A stretch of 16,880 nt of DNA. Source: Chloroflexota bacterium (GTDB lineage: Bacteria; Chloroflexota; Anaerolineae; Thermoflexales; Thermoflexaceae). Numbering within the stretch: the stretch's first letter is position 1; every line of letters starts with the position of its first letter. Where the stretch lies: NCBI GenBank assembly GCA_030550075.1, contig JAUQQB010000012.1, positions 1 to 16,880 of the forward strand. Reading direction: 5' to 3'. This document shows positions 1 to 6,464 of this stretch, one piece after another. A program made the position numbers and the translations under genes. The notes below the pieces were generated by a model, which was not told where the DNA came from, searched no databases, and saw only the letters and a program-made list of their open reading frames with translations.

Positions 1-149
1 TGCTCATGGCTGATCAGGATCAGGTCCGCCTTCGGCGCATCCGCGGGGACCTGCCAGGGATCCAGGTAGATCACTGGAGGCCCGTCGATGCGGAAGGCGT
101 CATGGCCGAGCCAGTGGATCCGGCTCAACAGGCGAGGACGCGCTTCCAT
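1..149 (-). CDS. Metallo-beta-lactamase-fold hydrolase, N-terminal 49 residues (runs off the left edge)
   Basis: The minus-strand reading frame starts at an ATG (149-147) and stays open to the window edge, so only the N-terminus is seen. The protein begins MEARPRLLSRIHWLGHDAF and has the beta-strand pattern of UlaG-like hydrolases: WLGHDAFRI, then VIYLDPW, then ADLILISHEH. The last motif is the start of the metal-binding HxHxDH signature, cut by the edge. Family members are cytoplasmic metal-dependent hydrolases, often of phosphodiester or lactone substrates; the substrate cannot be told here. A good ribosome binding site (GGGAGG) precedes the ATG. A promoter-like pair and a palindrome lie upstream, suggesting a unit separate from the glycan genes. 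The family call is fairly safe; the function is open. Confidence 0.75.
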   Translation of the reverse strand, partial: MEARPRLLSRIHWLGHDAFRIDGPPVIYLDPWQVPADAPKADLILISHE

Positions 150-209
150 GGGGAACCTCCCGCAGATTTCTCAAAGGGCGACGATCAGGGCCCCTCAGGC
201 CGCTGAAAC

Positions 210-223
210 TTTGCCATGGCAAA
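210..223. promoter_or_regulatory. 14-bp perfect palindrome at the predicted transcription start (possible operator)
   Basis: TTTGCCATGGCAAA is a perfect palindrome centred at 216.5. That is where the candidate promoter for the metallo-hydrolase gene would start transcription, so a dimeric repressor bound here would block initiation. The rest of the 150-328 gap shows only a weak GGGCG/CGCCC hairpin (303-318) just after the membrane-protein gene, with no T-run. Confidence 0.35.
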
Positions 224-252
224 CTATAGGGCCGATGAGGCGGGAAAGGCAA
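223..252 (-). promoter_or_regulatory. Candidate sigma70-type promoter of the metallo-hydrolase gene
   Basis: On the minus strand TTGCCT (252-247) and TATAGT (228-223) are separated by 18 bp, matching the -35 and -10 consensus at 4 and 5 of 6 positions. A transcript would start near 216, about 67 bases before the ATG. This is read by eye and not tested. Confidence 0.4.
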
Positions 253-328
253 GCGGTTCCGCTGTCAACCTCCGACCTGGGGTTCGAGCGCAAGCATGGG
301 CAGGGCGTCGCTGCGCCCCGGGCACAGC

Positions 329-1849
329 TCATGGCCTCACGCGATACAGGGTGCAGAGGCCCAGATCCTCAACCGGTTCCATCTCCTGCTCCACAAACGC
401 CTCGATCCGCACCGGGCGCAGGTTCCATTCCCAGCGCCAGTAGCACACCCAGCGGATGCGTCCCTCCCGGATGGCCTGCATGGTCTCCTCCTGGCCGACC
501 CGGCCGAAAGAGGTGGCGGTGGGGATGTCGAAGGGCGTCGGATTCCGTAACCCGGTCTGCAGATAATAGAACCCGGCGGTGGGGAAGAGCAGGAACACGG
601 AGGGCTCAGGGATTCGTGTGCGCAATCGGGCGGTCTCTTCCAGGATCTGGGCTTGCAGGGCGGGGGCGATCAGGGGACCCCGGAAATGGGGAAGGGAAGA
701 GATCGTCAGACGGCCCTGGAGGAGGCGCAACGGTGGGATCATCAGCGCCACAATCAGGCCCAGGATGAGCAGCGCGCCGATCCCGCGTTCGAGGACGATT
801 TTCCACGGGCGGATCGGCCACGCGCTCCATCCGCCGATCATTACCGTCAGCAAAGCCGGGACGGCGTAAATGATGTGCGCATAATCGGCCCGGGGGAAAA
901 CGCCCAGGAAAGCCGCCGACGCAAAGAGGCCGGAGGCGATCCAGGATGCGCGTCCAGATGAGGTCGGAACAAAGAAGCCGCCGATCCAGAAGAAACCAGC
1001 CAGGAAAGGCAGGAGGAACGAAAAGGATCTCAGGGCCCACAGCCCCTGTTCCAGGGTGGAACGAGGGGAAAGGGCTTGCAGGCTGCGAAGGATCCCCACA
1101 AGACCCTCCGTATAAGGGATCCCGGAGAGGCGCAGGTAAGTTGGCTTGTTCAACACGCCGTAATCCATAAACTTCGGACCGCCGCCGCTTGCCCAGATTG
1201 GCAGGAAGGTCAGGGCGAGGGTCCCCAGAAAGGCGATCCCGGGCGTGCCGATCTCGATCGCCCGCTGGCGGAGGGAGAGGCGCTCTTCCTCGCGCCGGGC
1301 CAGGATAGCCCCCAGGATCGCCAGGAGCGCGTAGACGCCGATGTTCTGTTTGGCGGTGAAACTCAGCCCGGCCGCGGCCCCTGCCCAGGCGAGGAGACGC
1401 CGGCGGGCCCGCGAATCCTCAACCGCCTGCGCTGCGGTGGTCGCGTCGAAAGCGGCCATCAGGAAGGCGTTGGCCAGGGATTGATAGGGCGCGTGGGGGG
1501 CCGGGGGAGCCAGCAACAGGTTCGCCCCAAGGAACAGCATGCGGGATCCTGCGCCCGCGCCCATCCGCTCCAGGATGCGTATCCCGAAGAGCAGGGAGGC
1601 CGTGTAGCCGGCGGCCACCACAGCCTTCACCGCGATGATCTCCACGCCGATCAGGGAGACCAGGGGCGCGGTGAAAGCCACGGCGAGGGGGCCAGCCCCG
1701 TAGAACACGTCCCGGTAAAGCACCTCTCCCTCACGGACCCGCCGCATCACCTGCAGGAACCATGCCTCATCCCCCCGATTGATCCCCGCCGCCAGGTTCA
1801 GATAAAGGCTGATCAGGAAAAGCCCGGCCGCCAGAGTCGCCTTCCTCAT
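329..1849 (-). CDS. GT39-like multi-spanning membrane glycosyltransferase (GT-C type), 506 aa
   Basis: This is a hydrophobic protein with roughly ten or more membrane segments and a hydrophilic C-terminal domain. After the first segment it has an acidic motif (GINRGDEAWF) and then YRDVFYGAGP. Both are typical of the first outer loop of GT-C enzymes such as the GT39/ArnT-like and DUF2029-type families, which move a sugar from a polyprenyl-phosphate carrier on the outer face of the membrane. The start at 1849 (MRKATLAAGLF) is chosen because it forms an ATGA overlap with the methyltransferase stop; a longer open frame upstream is low-complexity and overlaps that gene. The C-terminal part (about 400-506) is likely extracytoplasmic. 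It is last in the glycan gene run, downstream of a GT2 enzyme that could supply its lipid-linked donor. Acceptor and sugar are unknown. Confidence 0.75.
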   Translation of the reverse strand: MRKATLAAGLFLISLYLNLAAGINRGDEAWFLQVMRRVREGEVLYRDVFYGAGPLAVAFTAPLVSLIGVEIIAVKAVVAAGYTASLLFGIRILERMGAGAGSRMLFLGANLLLAPPAPHAPYQSLANAFLMAAFDATTAAQAVEDSRARRRLLAWAGAAAGLSFTAKQNIGVYALLAILGAILARREEERLSLRQRAIEIGTPGIAFLGTLALTFLPIWASGGGPKFMDYGVLNKPTYLRLSGIPYTEGLVGILRSLQALSPRSTLEQGLWALRSFSFLLPFLAGFFWIGGFFVPTSSGRASWIASGLFASAAFLGVFPRADYAHIIYAVPALLTVMIGGWSAWPIRPWKIVLERGIGALLILGLIVALMIPPLRLLQGRLTISSLPHFRGPLIAPALQAQILEETARLRTRIPEPSVFLLFPTAGFYYLQTGLRNPTPFDIPTATSFGRVGQEETMQAIREGRIRWVCYWRWEWNLRPVRIEAFVEQEMEPVEDLGLCTLYRVRP

Positions 1850-2568
1850 ATCCGGTCTCCGCGGAACAGCTGGAAGGGCAGAAACGATCGCCAGAGGGGC
1901 ACCTGTTCCAGGGCTCGCTCCAGGCGACCTCCCCAGGGGTGGTTCGACAGGAATCGGGGGAAAAAGCCATAGCGGGCGATGGCGATCAGCCGTATCCCGG
2001 CCTGCTGCATCGCTTTCGAAATCACGGAAGGGCGCATGTTCAGGATCCCCCGCTCCGCCGCCCACCCCATCCCCGGCGTGATCAGGATTTGAAGATAGTA
2101 AAGAGGATTGAGGGGATTGGGCTCCAGGAAAACCACCCGTCCTCCCGGTCGCAGAAGCTGGGCCATGGAATAAAAGGCCTGGTTCAGATCTGCGAGATGG
2201 TGCAGGACGAAGAAGCCCACCAGCGCATCATAGCGCCCATGCAGCTCAGGGGGACAGCGGTGGATGTCCGCGCAGTAAACCGGGATATTGTATCGTCCGC
2301 CGTCGAATTCCCGCATCCGCTCGATCAGGAAGGGGGAGAGTTCCAGTCCTTCCACCTGGAAACCGCGCTCGGCCAGCAGGAAGGCGTGGCGGCCCATCCC
2401 ACACCCCACATCCAGGATCCGCTCCCCCGGGCGGAGATCGCCGAGGCGGATGACCTCCTCCACCTGGCGGATCACGTAAGGTGTCCGCTCCGGCCACATC
2501 GTCCGTTTGATGCGGCGTCCGAAATATTCCTGTTGCAGCCGATTGTGAGCCTCAATCTTCTCTGACAT
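1846..2568 (-). CDS. Class I SAM-dependent methyltransferase, 240 aa
   Basis: The SAM-binding motif I is clear (ILDVGCGMGR, about residues 51-60), followed by the acidic end of strand 2 (GLELSP). A motif typical of UbiE/Methyltransf_11 proteins follows (FFVLHHLADLNQ), then LLRPGGRVVFLEPNPLNP. The start MSEKIEAHNRLQQEYF at 2568 gives a 17-bp overlap with the glycosyltransferase gene and fits the usual length. An in-frame ATG 39 bases upstream (2607) would add 13 residues of unlikely sequence. The 3' end couples by ATGA to the membrane protein. In this setting it may methylate a sugar or lipid carrier, but the substrate is inference only. The ribosome binding site is weak, suggesting translational coupling. 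Confidence 0.8.
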   Translation of the reverse strand: MSEKIEAHNRLQQEYFGRRIKRTMWPERTPYVIRQVEEVIRLGDLRPGERILDVGCGMGRHAFLLAERGFQVEGLELSPFLIERMREFDGGRYNIPVYCADIHRCPPELHGRYDALVGFFVLHHLADLNQAFYSMAQLLRPGGRVVFLEPNPLNPLYYLQILITPGMGWAAERGILNMRPSVISKAMQQAGIRLIAIARYGFFPRFLSNHPWGGRLERALEQVPLWRSFLPFQLFRGDRI

Positions 2569-3343
2569 CGGTGGCGCTCGCTTCTTCGAAGATGTCCTTC
2601 CGATCACTGGGAACGGGAACCGCTATGGAAGAGCGAAGGAAGGAGGCCGGATCGCGCTTCAGCGCCCAGGCGGTGCGGAGGATGCGCCAGCCCAGCCGCC
2701 AGCGCATGCCGGTGGTATACGCGGAACGGCCGGCGGGGCGCGGAGAGCGATGAATAGGAACCACCCGGGCGGGGAAGCCCGCGCAGGCGAGCAGCGTGGG
2801 CAGATGCGGCTCCGGAGCATCCCAGCGTCGCAGGGCCTCCGCCACCCGACCTTCCATGAGGCAAAAGGTTCCGGCATCCACCGGAGCCCCGCAGATCCAG
2901 TGGAGGGCCCGCTTGAAGAGCCACGAGGTCAGCATCCGATCCAGCCGCTCATATCGCCCGCGCCGTCCAGCGAAGATGACAAGGGCGCGGCCCTGTGCTT
3001 CCTCCAGCGCCTTTCGAAGAAGCGGGATGGCCTCGGGCGGATCCTGCAGGTCCGCATCCATCACGACCACATAACGCCCGCGGGTCTCGTGCAGGCCGAT
3101 CCAGATGGCCCGGTGCTGCCCGACGTTCCGGGGGAGGTCCAGGATCCGGATCCGGGGATCCCGGGCGGCGAGCTCGCGCAGCACATTTAGGGAGCCCTCG
3201 GGGCAGGCGTCGTGGACAGCGATCAGTTCCCAGGACCAGCCCGCTCCATCCAGGACCGATCGCAGGCGCGCATACAGTGGGCGAAGGGTTTCCCGGTTTC
3301 GGAAGACCGGAATGACGAGGCTGATCTCAGGCTGGATCTCCAT
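2552..3343 (-). CDS. GT2 glycosyltransferase, polyprenyl-phosphate sugar synthase-like, 263 aa
   Basis: This GT-A fold enzyme starts MEIQPEISLVIPVFRNRETL. It has the DPM1/ArnC/GtrB family marks: NVGQHRAIWIGL (about 73-84), then the metal and nucleotide-sugar site VVMDADLQDPPEAIP (about 93-107, DxD at 96-98). Such enzymes put a sugar from a nucleotide donor onto a polyprenyl phosphate at the inner face of the membrane. Unlike GtrB or ArnC it has no C-terminal membrane helices, so it would be soluble or peripheral, as in short DPM1 proteins. The position that is normally NDGSxD reads HDACPEGS. The start is chosen at 3343 because the conserved domain begins at once. It overlaps the SDR gene by 17 bp and the next methyltransferase by 17 bp. 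Sugar specificity is not readable. Confidence 0.82.
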   Translation of the reverse strand: MEIQPEISLVIPVFRNRETLRPLYARLRSVLDGAGWSWELIAVHDACPEGSLNVLRELAARDPRIRILDLPRNVGQHRAIWIGLHETRGRYVVVMDADLQDPPEAIPLLRKALEEAQGRALVIFAGRRGRYERLDRMLTSWLFKRALHWICGAPVDAGTFCLMEGRVAEALRRWDAPEPHLPTLLACAGFPARVVPIHRSPRPAGRSAYTTGMRWRLGWRILRTAWALKRDPASFLRSSIAVPVPSDRKDIFEEASATDVRED

Positions 3344-4277
3344 GGCGCTGCATCCATTCCAGGGTCCTTCGCAGGCCGGCGGGAAGATCCCACCGGGGTG
3401 ACCACCGGAGCCGGCGCTGGGCCTTCCGGATATCGGCGACCCAGCAGGACGTATCCGGCGGGCTGGGAGGATACGTGCCGATCCGGAGGCGAAGCGGTCG
3501 GCCGGTGATGGATTCCACCAGCGCGGCCACCTCCTCGTTGGCCCACTGGATGCCGGTGCCGATGTTGAACGCTTCCCCGGGCCGGACCGATCGCGTGGCG
3601 GCGCGCAGACATGCCTCCACCACGTCCTCCACGAAGACGAAATCATGCCGGTAGCCCGGCGTGGTCAAGCGGACCTCCTCTCCCGTGAGAGCTGCGCGGA
3701 GCAGTGTGGGAATGAGCTGCTCTGGAGGCTCCCCGGGCCCATAGACGTAAAATGGTCGAAGGATGATCGCGGGCAGGCTGAAGGCGTGGGCGTAAAAAGC
3801 CACCAGCAAGCTGGCGACGGCCTTCGCAACCCCCCGGTCGGTTGTCGGGCGCAAGGGATCCCGCTCGCGGATCGCCCGCGGATACGGGCCGTATTCCAGG
3901 GAGCTTCCCATGTGGATAAAGCGAGTGATCCCCACATCCCGCGCCGCCTCCAGCAGGTGCGCGGTGGTCACGAAGCTGGAGCGCAGGAGCTCTAAGCGTT
4001 CCTCCGGCGTGCGCGGGTGCCCGCGCCGGGCGGCGAGATGAAAAATCCAGTGGGGGCGCACGTTCGTTACAACCTCCCGCACCTTCCCCGCATCCAGAAG
4101 GTCGTTGCGGTGGATCGAAACCCGATCCATCACCCCGGCCAGGCGCCTGAGATCGGTGCCCGGTCGGATGATGAGGTGGATCCGCGCTCCGGCTTCCAGC
4201 AGGCGATGCGTCAGGGCGGCGCCGATGAAGCCGGCCCCGCCGGTGATCAGGATAGGCGTGCCCTGGAGATCGGCCAT
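3327..4277 (-). CDS. Extended SDR (NAD-dependent epimerase/dehydratase family), catalytic Tyr replaced by Arg, 316 aa
   Basis: An N-terminal Rossmann fold with the NAD(P) glycine motif ITGGAGFIG (about 11-19) is followed by FHLAARRG, the GSSLEYG serine region (124-130) and ILRPFYVYGPG. The C-terminal half has the HDFVFVEDVVEA and FNIGTGI motifs. The family usually epimerises, dehydrates or reduces nucleotide sugars. The catalytic YxxxK is not intact: the lysine is present at 152, but the tyrosine position (148) is Arg (codon CGG, 3836-3834) in TTDRGVAK. Either chemistry is altered or the protein binds sugar without classic catalysis. It overlaps the aldolase gene by 31 bp and the GT2 gene by 17 bp, so it belongs to the glycan operon. 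It is not a short or frameshifted copy. Confidence 0.85.
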   Translation of the reverse strand: MADLQGTPILITGGAGFIGAALTHRLLEAGARIHLIIRPGTDLRRLAGVMDRVSIHRNDLLDAGKVREVVTNVRPHWIFHLAARRGHPRTPEERLELLRSSFVTTAHLLEAARDVGITRFIHMGSSLEYGPYPRAIRERDPLRPTTDRGVAKAVASLLVAFYAHAFSLPAIILRPFYVYGPGEPPEQLIPTLLRAALTGEEVRLTTPGYRHDFVFVEDVVEACLRAATRSVRPGEAFNIGTGIQWANEEVAALVESITGRPLRLRIGTYPPSPPDTSCWVADIRKAQRRLRWSPRWDLPAGLRRTLEWMQRHGDPA

Positions 4278-5110
4278 GAGCTCATGATCCGGTTGCGGTT
4301 TGAAAAGAACGCATCCGCTTCCTCAATGGCGCGCAGGAGCTCTCGATGCGAAGCCTCCCACACAGGGGGCGGTTGTTGGAAAGCCTCCCGCAGCGCTTCC
4401 AGGATCCGGGGGATCTCCACCCGCGGATCCCGACCCACGATATCCCGGAGAAAGGAACGCCGCAGGAACGAGAACGAACAGCCCAGCCGGGCCATCTCCG
4501 CGATCAGCAGACGGCAGGGGATGGGAAAGCCGCGATCGGGAAGGGTCAGCCCTGCGAAGCCGAAGGGGATCTGGAAGGCAGACCGGACCCGCTCCACGAT
4601 CCCATCGGAGATGGCCCGGAACGGGTTGGGCGTTCGCCGCTCAATAGCCAGATCATGCAGGCCGAGGTAAACCCGGGTGAGGGGAAGTCTCGCCAGGCAC
4701 TCGCACAGGTTCACGGCCTCTCGCGTTTCGATCAGGATCCCGAGCCCACATCGTCCCCCGATCCATTCCAGGACATGCTCCACCTCCACTGCGGAGCGGA
4801 CCATGGGGAGCATGATCTCGTCGGTGCCGGCCTGCACAGCGGCCTCGATCTCCTCTCGGGTCCACGGGCCAAAGGCGTTGATCCGGCACAGGACGCGGGC
4901 AGTCGTGCAGGCGCGAACCCGTCGCAGATCCTCCAGGGTGTCATGGTTGATCTGGGTGTCGAAGCCGGCCTGGCGTTCCGCTTTGCCAATGTGCTCCCAA
5001 TCCACCACCACGCCAGCTACTCCACCCGCCACCGCCAGGCGGATCAGATCCGAATCGGTGGAGAACAGGAAAAGATCGAAACTCCCCATGGGCTGTGCGA
5101 TTCCATCCAT
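4247..5110 (-). CDS. HpcH/HpaI aldolase/citrate lyase family protein, about 287 aa
   Basis: This TIM-barrel family cleaves or forms C-C bonds next to a pyruvate or acetyl-CoA enolate held by a divalent metal. Seen here are the VVVDWEH motif with His40, the arginine in LCRINAFG (Arg76), DEIMLPMVRSA (97-107), the metal ligands Glu128 (LIETREA) and Asp153 (LGLHDLA). All match the HpaI pattern of WEH, IET and NDL motifs. Two starts are possible: ATG 5110 (MDGIAQP) with a weak AAAGG, or ATG 5089 (MGSFDLF), preceded by GGATGGA. It lies between a methyltransferase and a nucleotide-sugar SDR, overlapping the SDR by 31 bp. That setting suggests a role in making an unusual sugar or acid substituent rather than aromatic catabolism; this is inference. 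Confidence 0.75.
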   Translation of the reverse strand: MDGIAQPMGSFDLFLFSTDSDLIRLAVAGGVAGVVVDWEHIGKAERQAGFDTQINHDTLEDLRRVRACTTARVLCRINAFGPWTREEIEAAVQAGTDEIMLPMVRSAVEVEHVLEWIGGRCGLGILIETREAVNLCECLARLPLTRVYLGLHDLAIERRTPNPFRAISDGIVERVRSAFQIPFGFAGLTLPDRGFPIPCRLLIAEMARLGCSFSFLRRSFLRDIVGRDPRVEIPRILEALREAFQQPPPVWEASHRELLRAIEEADAFFSNRNRIMSSWPISRARLS

Positions 5111-5198
5111 CGTGTGCCGGCCTTTGATGGGGGGCAGGGTTGCCCTGCAGATTCATCCACCTGACTCGATGCCCTGCCCGACCGGTGTTCCGGCTCCA
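5111..5198. repeat. Nested inverted repeats between the methyltransferase and the aldolase gene
   Basis: This 88-bp gap holds CTTTGATGG (5122-5130) pairing with CCATCAAAG (5196-5204). Inside it, GGGCAGGG (5132-5139) can pair with CCCTGCCC (5172-5179). A competing small hairpin, GCAGGG-TTG-CCCTGC, lies at 5134-5148. The outer arm overlaps the methyltransferase stop codon. There is no T-run, so it is not a classic terminator; it could be an RNA-processing or attenuating structure. Confidence 0.45.
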
Positions 5199-5954
5199 TC
5201 AAAGAGGCTCCTTGCGCGCCAGCACGAGCAGGGTTGAGCCCCAGGGCCATCGTATCCAGCGCCCCAGAGCGACTTCCAGGCGTATCACCTGGAGCAACAG
5301 GCGGTTCAACCAGAGGGAAGGGCGCTCCTCGAACCTCTGAAATCCCGGGCGATAGCGCCCAACCCATCGGCTTGCCAGAATCATCGGGAAGAGCAGGAAC
5401 ATATAAAACCGCATGTCCACGATACGAAACCCTGCTTCCCTCAGGCGGTTTCGAAGCATCGCCGGCGTATAACGCCGGCGATGCCCGGCCTCCCGATCCC
5501 GGGCACTCCAGAGCCACGGGAAAGCAGGGACGGACAGGAGCACCCATCCGCCGGACTTCAACACGCGCCGCGCTTCCCACAGTGCCTCATGATCCTCAAG
5601 ATGCTCCAGAACGTCCAGCAGCAGGACCACGGATACACTGCCCGCGCGAAGAGGCAGCCGTCGGGCGTCGCCCTGAACCAGAGCCAGGGAAGGGGCCCGG
5701 GCCTTTAAATCTCTCATGCCATCCGGCAGCAAATCCACGCCCATCACGTGGAAACCCTGATCAGCCAGCCAGCGGACCGTCCACCCGGTTCCACAGCCTG
5801 CATCCAGAATCAGGTCCTCCGCTGGGAGGACGATGCGCCTCAGCCAGCGCTGGAGGATGGAGCGACGCCCGACGAACCAGAAGTGCTCCGATTCCATCCG
5901 GGCGATGCGTTCCAGGCGCTCGGGGTGAAAGAAGAGATGATCCAGGCGTTCCAT
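5199..5954 (-). CDS. Class I SAM-dependent methyltransferase, 251 aa
   Basis: The N-terminal HFWFVGRRSIL motif (24-34) is common in methyltransferases found with glycosyltransferases. It is followed by the SAM motif LILDAGCGTGWT (48-59), GVDLLPDGM, and a GDARRLPLRAGSVSVVLLLDVLEHL stretch in which the acidic residues contact SAM. A hydrophobic stretch with RFYMFLLFPMILA about 180-195 may sit on the membrane. The start at 5954 lies 15 bp after the protease gene stop, with no clear ribosome binding site. It is therefore either coupled to the hydrogenase operon or the first gene of the glycan set. The substrate is probably a saccharide or lipid head group, by context only. It differs from the second methyltransferase in the window, so this is not a recent duplication. 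Confidence 0.82.
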   Translation of the reverse strand: MERLDHLFFHPERLERIARMESEHFWFVGRRSILQRWLRRIVLPAEDLILDAGCGTGWTVRWLADQGFHVMGVDLLPDGMRDLKARAPSLALVQGDARRLPLRAGSVSVVLLLDVLEHLEDHEALWEARRVLKSGGWVLLSVPAFPWLWSARDREAGHRRRYTPAMLRNRLREAGFRIVDMRFYMFLLFPMILASRWVGRYRPGFQRFEERPSLWLNRLLLQVIRLEVALGRWIRWPWGSTLLVLARKEPL

Positions 5955-5969
5955 TTGTGGGAGATGATC

Positions 5970-6464
5970 TCATCCAGGATGGAATTCGTTGTGTTTTTCC
6001 AGCCAGGCGATCATGCACCCCAGCCGGCGGACCAGGCGGCGGGCGCTGGCTTCCACCGCCGGGGAGAGCCTCTCCCCAAATCCAAAATCCTCGCCGACGA
6101 TCCCGTAAAGAACCAGGCATGGGGGGAACGGCCCCAGGGCTCGGGCGAGGGCGAGGGCCTCTCCCAGAGAGAGCCCATGGATGGAGTAGCGCCGGGGGCG
6201 AGGGTCCTCCAAAAGGCGATCCCCACGAATCCGGAGAAGCGTTCCCGGAGGGGCGCTGGCGGCTACCGCATCGACGATCCAGGCGATCTCCGCCCCTGCC
6301 CACGCCCGGGCCAGCGCCACCGGATCAGGAACCCCCAGGGGAATGACTGCGCCGCCGGGCCCGCTCCGGGCCTGGAGCTGGGCGGCCACCCACAACCCCA
6401 CCCCGTCGTCCCGCCGCATCGGGTGACCCAGGCCGATAAGGACCCAGCGCGGCGCCTGCCTCAT
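5970..6464 (-). CDS. Hydrogenase maturation protease (HycI/HyaD/HoxW family, peptidase M52), 164 aa
   Basis: This protease clips the C-terminal tail of the NiFe large subunit once nickel is in place. The N-terminus VLIGLGHPMRRDDGVG carries the family motif GxGNxxxxDDGxG with His in place of the usual Asn. By comparison with E. coli HybD (Glu16, Asp62, His93), the nickel-sensing residues should be Asp20, Asp65 (WIVDAV) and His96 (YSIHGLS); all are present. The length is normal. The ATG (6464) overlaps the hydA stop as ATGA, so it is co-translated with its substrate. HydA ends with a nine-residue tail after the DPCxxCxxH motif, the expected target. The call is strong. Confidence 0.93.
   Translation of the reverse strand: MRQAPRWVLIGLGHPMRRDDGVGLWVAAQLQARSGPGGAVIPLGVPDPVALARAWAGAEIAWIVDAVAASAPPGTLLRIRGDRLLEDPRPRRYSIHGLSLGEALALARALGPFPPCLVLYGIVGEDFGFGERLSPAVEASARRLVRRLGCMIAWLEKHNEFHPG

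Noticed and set aside
303..318. GGGCG/CGCCC hairpin after the membrane-protein gene as a terminator
   Set aside because: The stem is only 5 bp with a 6-base loop and is not followed by a T-run.
1850..2065. N-terminal extension of 72 residues on the GT39-like membrane protein
   Set aside because: It lies over the methyltransferase C-terminus in another frame and is Pro/Arg-rich without membrane character. The ATGA-coupled start at 1849 fits better.
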